Origin: Nitrospira sp.
GTDB lineage: Bacteria; Nitrospirota; Nitrospiria; Nitrospirales; Nitrospiraceae
NCBI GenBank assembly: GCA_015709715.1
Contig: CP054184.1
Span: 248,001 to 312,000 of the forward strand
Length of the DNA stretch: 64,000 bases
Direction of reading: 5' to 3'
Shown here: positions 17,801-26,743 of the stretch, piece after piece
Numbering within the stretch: position 1 is the first letter of the stretch
Layout: every line of letters starts with the position of its first letter
Position numbers and translations under genes: made by a program
Notes under the pieces: model-generated
What the model was told of the DNA's origin: nothing
Databases searched by the model: none
What the model saw: only the letters and a program-made list of their open reading frames with translations

Positions 17801-19114
17801 AAGACATGAGGCAATCTTGGTCCATCGCGCCGATTCGTCCGCATTGGGCTCGGGCGTCGACCAGGCCGGCTGATTCACGAACAGATCGACATAGAAACGG
17901 TTCTGATCCGTCTTTCCTCCCGCCCCTTCGAACCGAGGCGTCGCAGGTTTACTCGGCTCCGTGATCCCATAGGTCGGCATGACACCCTGACTCACCCACT
18001 CCAGGGCCTCCCGGACTCGCCGTTCTGCCGTGTGGCAACGCCGTACCCGATCCTGCGCCTGACGCGCCAGCGATTGCGCATAGGAGGGATCGCGGAGGAC
18101 ACGATCGATCTGGGCGGCCAGGTCATCGGGGCGGTCGGCATCAAACAGCAGACATTCCCGCCCCGGCTCCAACAGGGCCATATTCTTGGGGTGTGATGGC
18201 ATGTTCCAGGAAATGACGGGCCGCCCGGCGGCCACGCCTTCGAACACGCGCCCGCCATAAAATTTCGCCAGGCTGGGCAGGTTGACGATCGCCGGCCATT
18301 CGGCCAAGTGCCCCATCCAATCACGGAACTCCGCCAACCGGATCGTGCGGAGCGCTTGGGCATATTCCTCCACCGCCGCGGCCGTGACGGCTTCTCCGCT
18401 TGCCAGGAACCGCGCAGCGCTCTGCTGCAGTTCGTCAAATCGTCGCTGGTTAGGGCTCGGCAGATCGGCCGGAGATGCACAATGGAGGCGGCTTCGTAAC
18501 GCAGGATGGCCGACCCATGCCTGCCGTCGACCATAGGGGGTGCCGTGGAAAACCGCCTGGGCACGGATGGGGGCCGCGGGCGGAAGGGTGATGAACCGCT
18601 CCAACACCATCTGGGGCCACCAGAGGACTCCGGGGCCTCCGAGCGCACCCAGCTCGGCTGCATCCCGCTCATCCGGCGTCAGCACATGGGTCAAGTACGG
18701 CAGCTGCCGCTGCAATTCGGGAAAACGCGCCCGCAGTTTCGGCGCCCATTGGTAATCCTGTTCGTCATACCGAAGGGATTCCATCAAGATTCCGATCCGC
18801 ACGGGGGCGAGTTCCCCGACCCACTCCAGCGTCGCCTGATCCAGCGGGGTATGGATCAGCCACAACCACACGTGATCGAACCGCTGCCCCTTCAGCGCCT
18901 CTCGCGCGTGGTAGACCCAGGAGGCGGGTGTCGCGCAGCCCTGTTCCGCAATGGCTGGAACGGTCACACACTCCACGCCGTTCGCCACGAGCCCTTCTTG
19001 AACGGCGAAACTGGCGGAATAGGTCCATGGTCGTGCGGTCGCCCAGGTCTGAAAGTCGAGCAAAATGAGAAGCGCCCTGGTTCCCTGCGAGGCTCCGTCA
19101 CGTCGTCCCAGCAT
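14792..19114 (-). CDS. 1440-aa multi-domain protein: CgeB-like GT, methyltransferase, two GT2 domains, TPR tail
   Basis: Domains in order: residues 1-385, CgeB-like glycosyltransferase (ending FEGVAAGRPVISWNMPSH and the Glyco_trans_1_2 tail); about 445-600, class I SAM methyltransferase (ILDVGCGRGWL, then VVLCSEVIEHVPHP); about 645-860, GT2 family A domain (VSVIVPTYNRPDRL, VVNDGT, YLDDDDRF); about 903-1150, a second GT2 domain of the rhamnosyl/galactosyl type (SIIIPVWNN, VVDNGSTDG, FLNNDT, GFEDVDLCLKI); and about 1170-1440, TPR-like helical repeats. The SD is GAGGAG. One chain may thus add, methylate and extend a glycan, with the TPR part holding the acceptor, perhaps flagellin. The linkages are unknown. 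Its size suggests stepwise fusion of separate genes. Confidence 0.85.
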   Translation of the reverse strand: MLGRRDGASQGTRALLILLDFQTWATARPWTYSASFAVQEGLVANGVECVTVPAIAEQGCATPASWVYHAREALKGQRFDHVWLWLIHTPLDQATLEWVGELAPVRIGILMESLRYDEQDYQWAPKLRARFPELQRQLPYLTHVLTPDERDAAELGALGGPGVLWWPQMVLERFITLPPAAPIRAQAVFHGTPYGRRQAWVGHPALRSRLHCASPADLPSPNQRRFDELQQSAARFLASGEAVTAAAVEEYAQALRTIRLAEFRDWMGHLAEWPAIVNLPSLAKFYGGRVFEGVAAGRPVISWNMPSHPKNMALLEPGRECLLFDADRPDDLAAQIDRVLRDPSYAQSLARQAQDRVRRCHTAERRVREALEWVSQGVMPTYGITEPSKPATPRFEGAGGKTDQNRFYVDLFVNQPAWSTPEPNADESARWTKIASCLEHVLRQSRREQPGRILRILDVGCGRGWLTNLAAGYGTAEGVEPVAGVVDHARRLFPHLRFEVGTPESVLSRPDFVPYDVVLCSEVIEHVPHPQKPAFVAQLAQLLAADGYLILTTPRGEVWEEWRRIAPPNQPIEDWVTEKQLDQLLQDGGFRHLGLERIHIDGRSLRYYPHATPDEQRDMELMPIYQVWACRRSNAAGTAFTRSPTVSVIVPTYNRPDRLRQALDSLNRQKFQDFEVIVVNDGTASVEAVVAESDAIGRMTVVNHDHNRGLAAARNTGLRMARGTYIAYLDDDDRFLPDHLSTLVAFLERGTHRVAYTDAWRIAEREVNGVLAEVGRDQPYGVDFDRARLFVANYIPVLCLMHHRGCLDEVGRFDESLFVHEDWDLWIRLSMRYPFARIARATAEFTWRIDGSSMTSRDQDAFARTADLIYRKYAAHLIGHHQLLAAQQHTLATLKSRASKKAYDCSIIIPVWNNAALTQQCLTALAQVTDGVTYEVVVVDNGSTDGIQDFLKTLGGDVQVICNQDNLGFAKACNQGARAARGEFLVFLNNDTVPLQGWLSALVEEARTHPEVAVVGSKLLYEDGTIQHAGVAFSREWFLPYHIYRGFHPQASSVSRRREFQCVTAACMLVRRDAFDQVSGFDEGYRNGFEDVDLCLKIRERQWKIVYQPQSVLYHLESRTPGRKAHEEDNGRRLRERWGASWWLADEDLIHYEDGYAIHTYITDGKLGYRTEVIADPVMKAQRMLVADAQRAAQCRDVTTVATLLAEAAEWPADAWILRWAVLLCTALGQRHLAIPFWQRILALEEDPFARLGLAKQALGSGSVDEAEFHLAALLADQPGHGEGWLLRGIVAMQRGAFQEAEEAFVRARLNAGDQRKASLGIVMAAIGAVHHEAAWLEVLPLCEQYPDDEECMHWLLRCGTVLERWDRMGALLSAFIARNPGNLSMRFALAGIWLRAGRPADARREYETLRMLNPSFDGLGDLSKTLADSEHQLVRHHAA

Positions 19115-19179
19115 CGTCTCTCCTCACTCTCGGCGGTTGAATCTTGCGAATTCGATCCTGCCTGCCGACCTCAGACGGC

Positions 19180-20718
19180 TCACAGGGTGCGAGCCGCATA
19201 GGCTGCGGCGGCAGGGGGCCGGCGGACCAACTTGCGCGATGTCATCTCTTGGACGTGGCGCACGGCCTGCTCGTCGAACCGCTCCGCCAACATCGCCCGG
19301 TAGGCCGGCCGATCGAAATAGGCCTGGAACGCCTTGTCACGGAAGGCGAGCACCTCCGTGGCCGGCAAATGGCGCGTGGGGAGCGGAAGCGAATCGACGG
19401 CATGTTGGGAGTAGGCGGTCCAGGAGTCCGGCAGGGGCCAGCCTTCCTCTACGGCTCGCCGGTAGAGGGCCGAGCCGGGATAGGCCATGGTGCAATAGAA
19501 GTTGGCAAACTCACAGTTCAGTTCGATGGCTAAATCGAGTGTGGCCTGCATCGTCTCGTGGTCGTCCTCCGGCAAACCAAAAATGTAATTGGCGATCACA
19601 TTGATGCCGGCTGCTCGAACCCTGCCGATGGTCCTCCCGATTTGGTCCTGCTCGAAGGTCTTCAGCACATCGTTACGCACCTTCGCGCTGCCCGACTCGA
19701 TCCCGAAACAGAGCCACCGCACCCCTGCGCGGACAAGCAGCTGCTCCATGCCGTCCTTCACCGAATCGACCCGAGCATAAGCCCAGATGTTCAGGTCGTA
19801 TTGTCGCGCGATCAGCAATTGGCAGAGTTCGATGACATGCCGTCGATTGAGCACGAACATTTCATCGGCGAACTTGATGTGGCGCACACCGTACTGCAGC
19901 ACTAGGCGATCGATGTCAGCCATGATGGTGTTGGGCGACCAGAAGCGGTAACTGTTGACCTCATTCCGATAACCTAAAGCCGCCTCCCCGCTCTTGAACG
20001 GAGCTTGGATACAGCAATACGAACAGTGATAGGGGCAACCCAAGGTGGTGTAGAGCGAGGCATAGGGACTGCGTCGGTCGAGAAAGCCGAAACAGTGCCA
20101 GTTGTGGGCGCGATAACGATCCATCGGGAGGAGATCCCAGGCCAGTCCCGGCATCTCCTCGTCCAACCGTTCGAGGTTCGGCGCGGCATTGGATTTTCGG
20201 ATCGTTCCGTCGCTCCAGTAATACATCCCCCTGACGCGGCTCCAATCGACGGAGTCTTCCTTCAGGGCCGCCACCAAGTCCATAATGGTGTAGAGTCCTT
20301 CCCCATCACAGACGAAATCGGCGGCCTCTTCGCGCAAGGTGCGTTCCGGCAGCGCCGCGACATGGCCGCCCAACAACAGCACTTTGCTTGGAAGGCCCTG
20401 CTCCTTGATGGCTCGACAGATCGCTCCAGCCGATGGCATCGCCTGCGTGGAAGCAGAGGGATTGTGCCCGTAGACCAGCACCACGACGAGGCGAGGAGCA
20501 CATTCCTCCACACGCGCGGCCACCTCCGCAGGAAGCAGGTCCTCGGCATTGGCATCGAGGATGTCGACTCCTATCCCACGACGACGCAGGAACGTGGCGA
20601 TGAGCCCGCCCCAGACGGGAGGCTCAATAGCGCTCAGGGTGCCTCCCAAGGCTTGATAGATCTGGGTCCGGCTCCCGGGATTCACCAGGAGCACATCGAG
20701 TGCGGCCTGTCGTGCCAT
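19180..20718 (-). CDS. B12-binding radical SAM enzyme
   Basis: The 512-aa protein has an N-terminal cobalamin-binding-type domain (LLVNPG, then VLLLGGHVAALPE and FVCDGEGL) and a radical SAM core whose cluster motif is CPYHCSYCC, a CxxxCxxC. A glycyl-type SAM motif (FADEMF) and FGIESGS follow. Such class B enzymes often methylate unreactive carbons or rearrange carbon skeletons. Placed between a transketolase pair and a giant glycosyltransferase, it probably modifies the glycan sugar, though peptide or lipid substrates cannot be excluded. I prefer ATG 20718, with SD GGGAG, over the ATG at 20730 that overlaps the transketolase stop by one base. Confidence 0.88.
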   Translation of the reverse strand: MARQAALDVLLVNPGSRTQIYQALGGTLSAIEPPVWGGLIATFLRRRGIGVDILDANAEDLLPAEVAARVEECAPRLVVVLVYGHNPSASTQAMPSAGAICRAIKEQGLPSKVLLLGGHVAALPERTLREEAADFVCDGEGLYTIMDLVAALKEDSVDWSRVRGMYYWSDGTIRKSNAAPNLERLDEEMPGLAWDLLPMDRYRAHNWHCFGFLDRRSPYASLYTTLGCPYHCSYCCIQAPFKSGEAALGYRNEVNSYRFWSPNTIMADIDRLVLQYGVRHIKFADEMFVLNRRHVIELCQLLIARQYDLNIWAYARVDSVKDGMEQLLVRAGVRWLCFGIESGSAKVRNDVLKTFEQDQIGRTIGRVRAAGINVIANYIFGLPEDDHETMQATLDLAIELNCEFANFYCTMAYPGSALYRRAVEEGWPLPDSWTAYSQHAVDSLPLPTRHLPATEVLAFRDKAFQAYFDRPAYRAMLAERFDEQAVRHVQEMTSRKLVRRPPAAAAYAARTL

Positions 20719-20729
20719 GGTAGCTCCCA

Positions 20730-21746
20730 TTAGTATGCCGTCCCCTGCGGGACCCCGTGTGCCTCAGGGCGAGGCACTTTGACGGCCTTTCCAGACTCCC
20801 CACGCATCCAGCCGGCGATCCTCGCGACCACCGCCCCGACATCCAAGCCGTACTTCTCCCAGATCGCCTTGCGGCCGCCGTAATCGAATACAAACCGATC
20901 GTCCTGGCCGATTCTCATCGTCGGCATGCGAAGATCTTCATCGATCATCCATTCGGCAACGAGACTACCCAGGCCGCCGGCCAAAAGATGTTCCTCCAGC
21001 GTGACGACCCGCGCCACCTTGTGCAGATATTGTTTGAGCGCGTCGCCATTGAGCGGCTTGAGCCGAAACACATCGACCACCCCCACATTCAACCCCGCGC
21101 TCTGACGCAGGAGATCAGCCGCAGCCAGCGCCTGGTGCACCATCACTCCCGACGTCACGATGCACAGGTCGCTGCCGGATCGCAGCTGAGTCAGCCCCTC
21201 TCCGATATCGATTTCCCGCCCGGCATACACCTCCGGCAACCCGGCGCGATCGAACCGGATATATTGCGGCGATCGATCTTGATGCACCAAGGCCGCCAGT
21301 TCGCCTGCGCTGGTCCCGTCCGCCATACTGTAAATCTTCAGGTTCGGCAGCGCGCGCATGATGGACACATCTTCCACCGTGTGGTGGCTCGGCCCCATGA
21401 TGTCGTAGGCATACCCTGCCCCCACGCCGATCAGAACGATCGGAAGATTCATGGCGCATACATCCAACTTGACCTGCTCATAACAACGCAGGCTCACGAA
21501 CGGGGCGATGGCATAGACGTAGACCTTCTTTCCCTCGAAGGCCATGCCGCACGCCATCCCGATCAATTGCTGTTCCGCAATCCCGACGTTGAAAAACCGA
21601 TCGGGAAAGTCGCGGGCAAACTGATCAAGGGTCGGCGCGCCGTTATCCGCCGTGATGAAGACCGCCTGGGGATCTTCTTGGAACAACTTGTACAGTGCGT
21701 TGAAGAACTGATCCCGCATGCCCAGAATGAACTTGGTCGATCCCAT
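20730..21746 (-). CDS. Transketolase-like, C-terminal subunit
   Basis: The 338-aa product has the pyrimidine-binding and C-terminal transketolase domains: ITADNG, FFNVGIAEQQLIGMACGMAFEGKKVYVYAI, and a C-terminal Rossmann-like region (CIVTSGVMVHQAL, VTLEEHLLAGGLGS). Glu in GIAEQ is the residue that activates the ThDP aminopyrimidine. Together with the N-terminal subunit next door it should form a complete ThDP enzyme that transfers two-carbon units. Split transketolases of this type are often found in polysaccharide or natural-product clusters rather than in central metabolism. SD AAGGAA. The substrate is not known. Confidence 0.9.
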   Translation of the reverse strand: MGSTKFILGMRDQFFNALYKLFQEDPQAVFITADNGAPTLDQFARDFPDRFFNVGIAEQQLIGMACGMAFEGKKVYVYAIAPFVSLRCYEQVKLDVCAMNLPIVLIGVGAGYAYDIMGPSHHTVEDVSIMRALPNLKIYSMADGTSAGELAALVHQDRSPQYIRFDRAGLPEVYAGREIDIGEGLTQLRSGSDLCIVTSGVMVHQALAAADLLRQSAGLNVGVVDVFRLKPLNGDALKQYLHKVARVVTLEEHLLAGGLGSLVAEWMIDEDLRMPTMRIGQDDRFVFDYGGRKAIWEKYGLDVGAVVARIAGWMRGESGKAVKVPRPEAHGVPQGTAY

Positions 21747-21816
21747 GAATGGTTCCTTTCAGCAATCGACGAGGCCGTAAGGGCCGAGCGTCTCTTCTGC
21801 CCGGATGGTCAGGCGT

Positions 21817-22704
21817 TCACATGTTGTTGATATCGTGTCTGGTCAATGCGAGATCCGCCCCTTCCGGCACACGGTAATGCCACAAGCGTTGGCCCTCCAT
21901 GAGCGACGCCCCATGACCCTTGCGGGTATTGGCAATGATCATGAGCGGCTTCTTTCGTTTCGGCGAGCGGACATCGCGGAACGCCTCGAAGATCTCCGCG
22001 AAGGAATGGCCGTCGATCACGCGGGTCTCAAATCCGAAGGCCTTAAATTTCTTATCCAGCGGATTGAGGCGCGGGTTGTCGGAGGCCAGCCGCCGGTCGG
22101 TGGGATCTGTCGGGCCGAGAACGCCCTGCCCGTTGCGGTCGACGATGCAGACCAGATTTCGATAGCCGCGATGGCCGGCATAGATGGCCGCCTCCCAATT
22201 GGACCCCTCGAACAATTCGGCATCCCCGAGGAAACAGACGATCAAGTGTTCATCCCGATTCATCAAGGCCGCTTCGGCCATGCCGGTGGCGATCGGAAGG
22301 CCGTGGCCCAGGGAGCCGGTGATGACTTCGATCCCCGGAATGTTCCATTCGGCATGGACCCCCAGCAGATTCCCGATGCCGGCGAAATTTTCCAACTCGG
22401 ACAAGGGGAAGTAGCCCAAATCCGCCAGAATCGGATAGAGGCCGATTCCACCCTGTCCCTTGCTGAGAATAAACCGGTCTCGCCCGTTCCACTTCGGGTT
22501 CCGGGCATCGAATCGCAGGAGGCCTCCGTAGTACAACGCCACCAGCAGTTCGGTCTGTGAATAGGCCGTGCTGATATGACCGCTGTGCGCCTTGACCGCC
22601 ATCTCCAGGACCGTCGAGCGCACCCATTGCGCCTTGCGCCGCAACCGGCTTTCCATCTCCAAAGCTTTGCCCTGTAAACCGGCGGTGAGTTGTGCCGTTT
22701 TCAT
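21817..22704 (-). CDS. Transketolase-like, N-terminal (ThDP pyrophosphate-binding) subunit
   Basis: The 295-aa product has the ThDP motif GDAELFEGSNWEAA ending near VDRNG, the SGHISTAYSQTELLVALYYGG segment and the GSLGHGLPIATGMAEA cofactor region of transketolase N-terminal subunits. It pairs with the C-terminal subunit encoded 70 nt downstream. The SD GGAGGAG is strong. Its position between a nucleotidyltransferase and a radical SAM gene ties it to sugar building rather than to the pentose phosphate pathway; it may lengthen or branch the sugar. Confidence 0.9.
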   Translation of the reverse strand: MKTAQLTAGLQGKALEMESRLRRKAQWVRSTVLEMAVKAHSGHISTAYSQTELLVALYYGGLLRFDARNPKWNGRDRFILSKGQGGIGLYPILADLGYFPLSELENFAGIGNLLGVHAEWNIPGIEVITGSLGHGLPIATGMAEAALMNRDEHLIVCFLGDAELFEGSNWEAAIYAGHRGYRNLVCIVDRNGQGVLGPTDPTDRRLASDNPRLNPLDKKFKAFGFETRVIDGHSFAEIFEAFRDVRSPKRKKPLMIIANTRKGHGASLMEGQRLWHYRVPEGADLALTRHDINNM

Positions 22705-22714
22705 TCGTCTCCTC

Positions 22715-23449
22715 CTAAGGTGTCTGCAACGTCCGACATGCGTCCATCCTGTCTGTAAAAGCCGCCAGCCGTTCCGGGGTCCCGATATCGAACAGGGGGC
22801 TGGCGGTCACGAATCCGTACAGAGACTCCAAAACCAACCGCGGAATGAACTCTCGCTCAAGCGACCAGGCCTGGGCCGCTGGAAACAGTTTCTCAACGGA
22901 CCGCTCGAACACATACACGCCCGCATTGAAGTAACCTCGCGGTCCACGCCCCGGTTTCTCCACCATCGACAGCACACGATCGTCATGCCCCAACACCACG
23001 TCTCCCGCATCGGTCCGGTCATCGGGACTGGCGAGGACCAGTGTGCCCTGCGCGCGTTTCATCAGGTGAAATCGCAACAGTCGTACGGGGTCGACGTCGC
23101 AGAATGAATCACCGTTGACGACGAACACCCGTTGGCTGCGCGCCACACCGAACGCCTGGGCCAAGGCGCCTCCCGTACCCAGGGGATGCGGGTCTCGAAC
23201 GAAGGAGGCCTGATAGGAGCCTCCTTCTGCACGCACCCACGCTTCGATCATGTCGCCCATGTAGCCGGTACTGAAAATGAACCGACGCGCGCCATGCCTG
23301 ACCCAATGGTCGAGCAAAAACGACAGAAACGGCTTGCCGTGGACGTCGGCCATCGGTTTGGGCCGGTCATGGACGACGGGCTGCAACCTCGTTCCCAATC
23401 CTCCGCAGAGGACAATCACATCGCAATTGCCGACCGTCCCCGTGCTCAC
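22715..23449 (-). CDS. Sugar-1-phosphate nucleotidyltransferase, HddC-like
   Basis: A 244-aa nucleotidyltransferase: CGGLGTRLQPVVHDRPKPMADVHGKPFL (the NTP-binding signature), then VVNGDSF with the metal-binding Asp and FDIGTPERL at the C-terminus. These match HddC, the D-glycero-D-manno-heptose-1-phosphate guanylyltransferase group, and also related RfbF-like enzymes. The start is probably GTG at 23449, overlapping the kinase stop in GTGA; the longer frame upstream lies within the kinase gene. Kinase and nucleotidyltransferase adjacent to one another point to activation of a sugar 1-phosphate. Confidence 0.87.
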   Translation of the reverse strand: MSTGTVGNCDVIVLCGGLGTRLQPVVHDRPKPMADVHGKPFLSFLLDHWVRHGARRFIFSTGYMGDMIEAWVRAEGGSYQASFVRDPHPLGTGGALAQAFGVARSQRVFVVNGDSFCDVDPVRLLRFHLMKRAQGTLVLASPDDRTDAGDVVLGHDDRVLSMVEKPGRGPRGYFNAGVYVFERSVEKLFPAAQAWSLEREFIPRLVLESLYGFVTASPLFDIGTPERLAAFTDRMDACRTLQTP

Positions 23450-24516
23450 GCCGCCCTTCCCATCAGCGATGCCGCCAACTTGGCCGCGGCCTGCGCGGAG
23501 TTCTGGGCCCACACGTCGTCCAAGATGAGCTGGTCTTCCTGATAGAAGACGATCTGGCTCCCGAGCCCCTCGAAACGGAACGGCACCTGGAGCAGGCCCG
23601 GAAGCGCCAGGCGAATCCGCTCGTGGTCTTCCGGTCGCGCGAAGAGGAGCATGAATCCCCCGCCCCCGGCTCCGAGCAGCTTTCCCCCCAACGCCCCGGC
23701 CGAGCAGGCCGTCGTATAGATCTCATCGATCGCCGGCGTCGTGATGCGCGAGGTGAGGCGTCGTTTCAACATCCAGGCCTCATGTAACAGGGCGCCGAAA
23801 TCACTCAGGTCTCGGTCGCCGCTCAGAATTGCCATCCCCTCCTGCACCATCTGCAACATCGTGAACAATTCGGCTTGACGCTGCTGAGTGCAGCTGATCT
23901 GCTCCCTCGCCACCTCTGAGGCGATGCGGGAGAATCCGGTAAAGTAGAGTTGCAGGTGACTCTGAAAGGCCGCGAGCCGCTCGGGCCGCATCACGATGGG
24001 TGTGTAGCCGATCTCTCCATTCGAGAAGAAGTCCAACTTGCAGAAGCCGCCATGAGCCGCTAACACCTGATCCTGACAGCCGACGGATTCCTGCAAAATG
24101 TCTTGCTCGACATGGATGGCCGCCTGGGCCAACTGCGCCTTGCTCGGCATGGTGTGCTGCAGCGCATAGAGTGTATGGAGCAGCCCCACCGTGAACGAGG
24201 AACTCGACCCTAGCCCGGTACGTGCCGGCAAGTCGCCATCATGATGAATCTCCAGTCCTGCGTGGACATTGAGATACTTGAGGACCCCCCGGACCGCCGG
24301 ATGCTCGATCTCCTCATTGCTATTGACGTGCTCGATCCGCGAATAGGCAATCCTGGTCCTGTGGTCGAAAAAGGGAGGCAAATGACGGCAACTGATATAG
24401 CAGTACTTGTCGATGGTCGTCGCAAGCACGGCACCGCCATGCTCCCGAAACCACACCGGATAGTCGGTGCCGCCTCCCAAGAACGAGATCCGAAAGGGGG
24501 TCCGGCTGATGATCAT
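23446..24516 (-). CDS. GHMP-family sugar kinase, HddA-like
   Basis: The 356-aa kinase has the GHMP phosphate-binding loop TGLGSSSSFTVGLL and the C-terminal GGKLLGAGGGGFMLLF. It matches D-glycero-D-manno-heptose-7-phosphate 1-kinase (HddA) and its relatives, such as LmbP in octose biosynthesis. The opening MIISRTPFRISFLGGGTDYP is characteristic of the group. With HddC-like activity next door it should give a GDP- or NDP-activated higher-carbon sugar. GmhA and GmhB, the isomerase and phosphatase of the heptose route, are not in the window. Confidence 0.9.
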   Translation of the reverse strand: MIISRTPFRISFLGGGTDYPVWFREHGGAVLATTIDKYCYISCRHLPPFFDHRTRIAYSRIEHVNSNEEIEHPAVRGVLKYLNVHAGLEIHHDGDLPARTGLGSSSSFTVGLLHTLYALQHTMPSKAQLAQAAIHVEQDILQESVGCQDQVLAAHGGFCKLDFFSNGEIGYTPIVMRPERLAAFQSHLQLYFTGFSRIASEVAREQISCTQQRQAELFTMLQMVQEGMAILSGDRDLSDFGALLHEAWMLKRRLTSRITTPAIDEIYTTACSAGALGGKLLGAGGGGFMLLFARPEDHERIRLALPGLLQVPFRFEGLGSQIVFYQEDQLILDDVWAQNSAQAAAKLAASLMGRAA

Positions 24517-24546
24517 GTCCTGGCTCTCCGGTGAGGAGCTTGCCCG

Positions 24547-25494
<948 letters not shown>

Positions 25495-25549
25495 CACGAA
25501 CCAGCTCCCTTGCCACAATCGAGTGCGCGATAGATGGTGCGGTGCGTCG

Positions 25550-26743
25550 TCATGCCGCCTCCAAGACCACACGGGCAATGTGCTCGACGTCCGGCTCTTC
25601 CATGGACGCATGGTTGGGCAGGAAGAAGCCGCAATGGTGGATTCGGTCTGCCACGGGGAAACTCGCGGCGCCGTAGCGATCCATCCAAAACGGGTGCAGC
25701 CCCAGATTACCGGCCGAGAAGATGCGGGTTTCGACACCCTCCGCCACCAGAGCGCGCACGATACGACGCCTCGATTCCGGAGAATCAGCCAGCAGGCCGA
25801 ACGAGATGCTGGCGGCCCGACTGCCCTCCGGCGGGCGCTGGGTGTAAAACCGCTTGCCCAGCAGCCGGAAATACCGATCATGATGTTCTTGCCTTCTGGT
25901 CGTCATGCGATCGAGTTTGCGGAGCTGTTCGAGCCCGATAAAGGCATTCAAATCCGTCGAACGGAGGTTGAACCCCGGCTCGTAGAAGACGAAGGGCGAG
26001 TGAAAATCATCGACGTGATATCGAGTGATTAAGTCCTGGTGGCTCCCACGATCCAGGTCCTTGCTCCACCCGTGGCTGCGCAACATAAGCAAGAGATCCG
26101 CGAACCGCTTGTCGGCCGTCGAGACCATCCCGCCTTCGATCGTGGACATCTGGTGCCCGAAGTAGAAGGAGAAACTGGCCATGTCGCCGAAGGAGCCGAC
26201 CTTGCGCCCCTTGTAATCGGCCCCGATGGCGGCACAGGCATCCTCCAACAGATAGAACCCATACCGGTCCTTGAGGCGCTGCAGATCCTCCATTTTATGG
26301 GGCACACCTAACACCTGGACCAACAGGACCGTCTGCGCCCCATGGCACTTCAACAGATCTTCGAGATGGTTCAAATCCAACCCGAAGGTGTCCGGGTCGG
26401 CTTCGCACATAATCGGCGTCATGCCGAGTTGAATCGCCGGGGCGATGGAGGTCACCCACCCCACGCTGGGAACGATGACCTTGTTGTTTCGAAGCCGTCC
26501 TGATCGCAGCAAGGCATAGTACATGAGGAGGTTGGCCGATGAGCCGGAATTGCAATGCACCGAGTGGGGGCGCCCCAGCCACTCGGACCACTGCCGTTCG
26601 AATTCCACCGTGACGGTGCCCTTGGTCAACCTCGGATAGGTGCGCAGCCAATCGATCAGTCGGTCGATATCTTGCCGATCGATCGTGTCCTGGGCGAGGC
26701 ACCACCGTGGATTGAGGCCGGCGCTGCTGGTATGAGGCGTCAT
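25550..26743 (-). CDS. ColD-like PLP sugar 3-dehydratase (DegT/DnrJ/EryC1 fold)
   Basis: The 397-aa protein has the DegT/DnrJ aminotransferase fold: SGSSANLLMYYAL, IVPSVGW, LLEDACAAIGA (Asp168 binds PLP) and FNLRSTDLNAFIGLEQL. The residue that forms the internal aldimine, normally Lys, is His197 in SFYFGHQMSTIEGG. That replacement is the hallmark of ColD (GDP-4-keto-6-deoxymannose 3-dehydratase) and of RfbH. Lacking the RfbH Fe-S cysteines, it should act like ColD and remove the 3-OH with PLP. The island therefore probably makes a 3-deoxy sugar. It is the first gene of the glycan operon, with an SD AGAGGGA. Confidence 0.85.
   Translation of the reverse strand: MTPHTSSAGLNPRWCLAQDTIDRQDIDRLIDWLRTYPRLTKGTVTVEFERQWSEWLGRPHSVHCNSGSSANLLMYYALLRSGRLRNNKVIVPSVGWVTSIAPAIQLGMTPIMCEADPDTFGLDLNHLEDLLKCHGAQTVLLVQVLGVPHKMEDLQRLKDRYGFYLLEDACAAIGADYKGRKVGSFGDMASFSFYFGHQMSTIEGGMVSTADKRFADLLLMLRSHGWSKDLDRGSHQDLITRYHVDDFHSPFVFYEPGFNLRSTDLNAFIGLEQLRKLDRMTTRRQEHHDRYFRLLGKRFYTQRPPEGSRAASISFGLLADSPESRRRIVRALVAEGVETRIFSAGNLGLHPFWMDRYGAASFPVADRIHHCGFFLPNHASMEEPDVEHIARVVLEAA

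Noticed and set aside
20757-21830. 357-codon plus-strand frame
   Set aside because: It is antisense to the transketolase subunit gene, which has clear ThDP motifs.
25495-25881. Upstream extension of the SDR gene
   Set aside because: The extra codons overlap the dehydratase gene in another frame; ATG 25494 has the SD and begins just before the cofactor motif.
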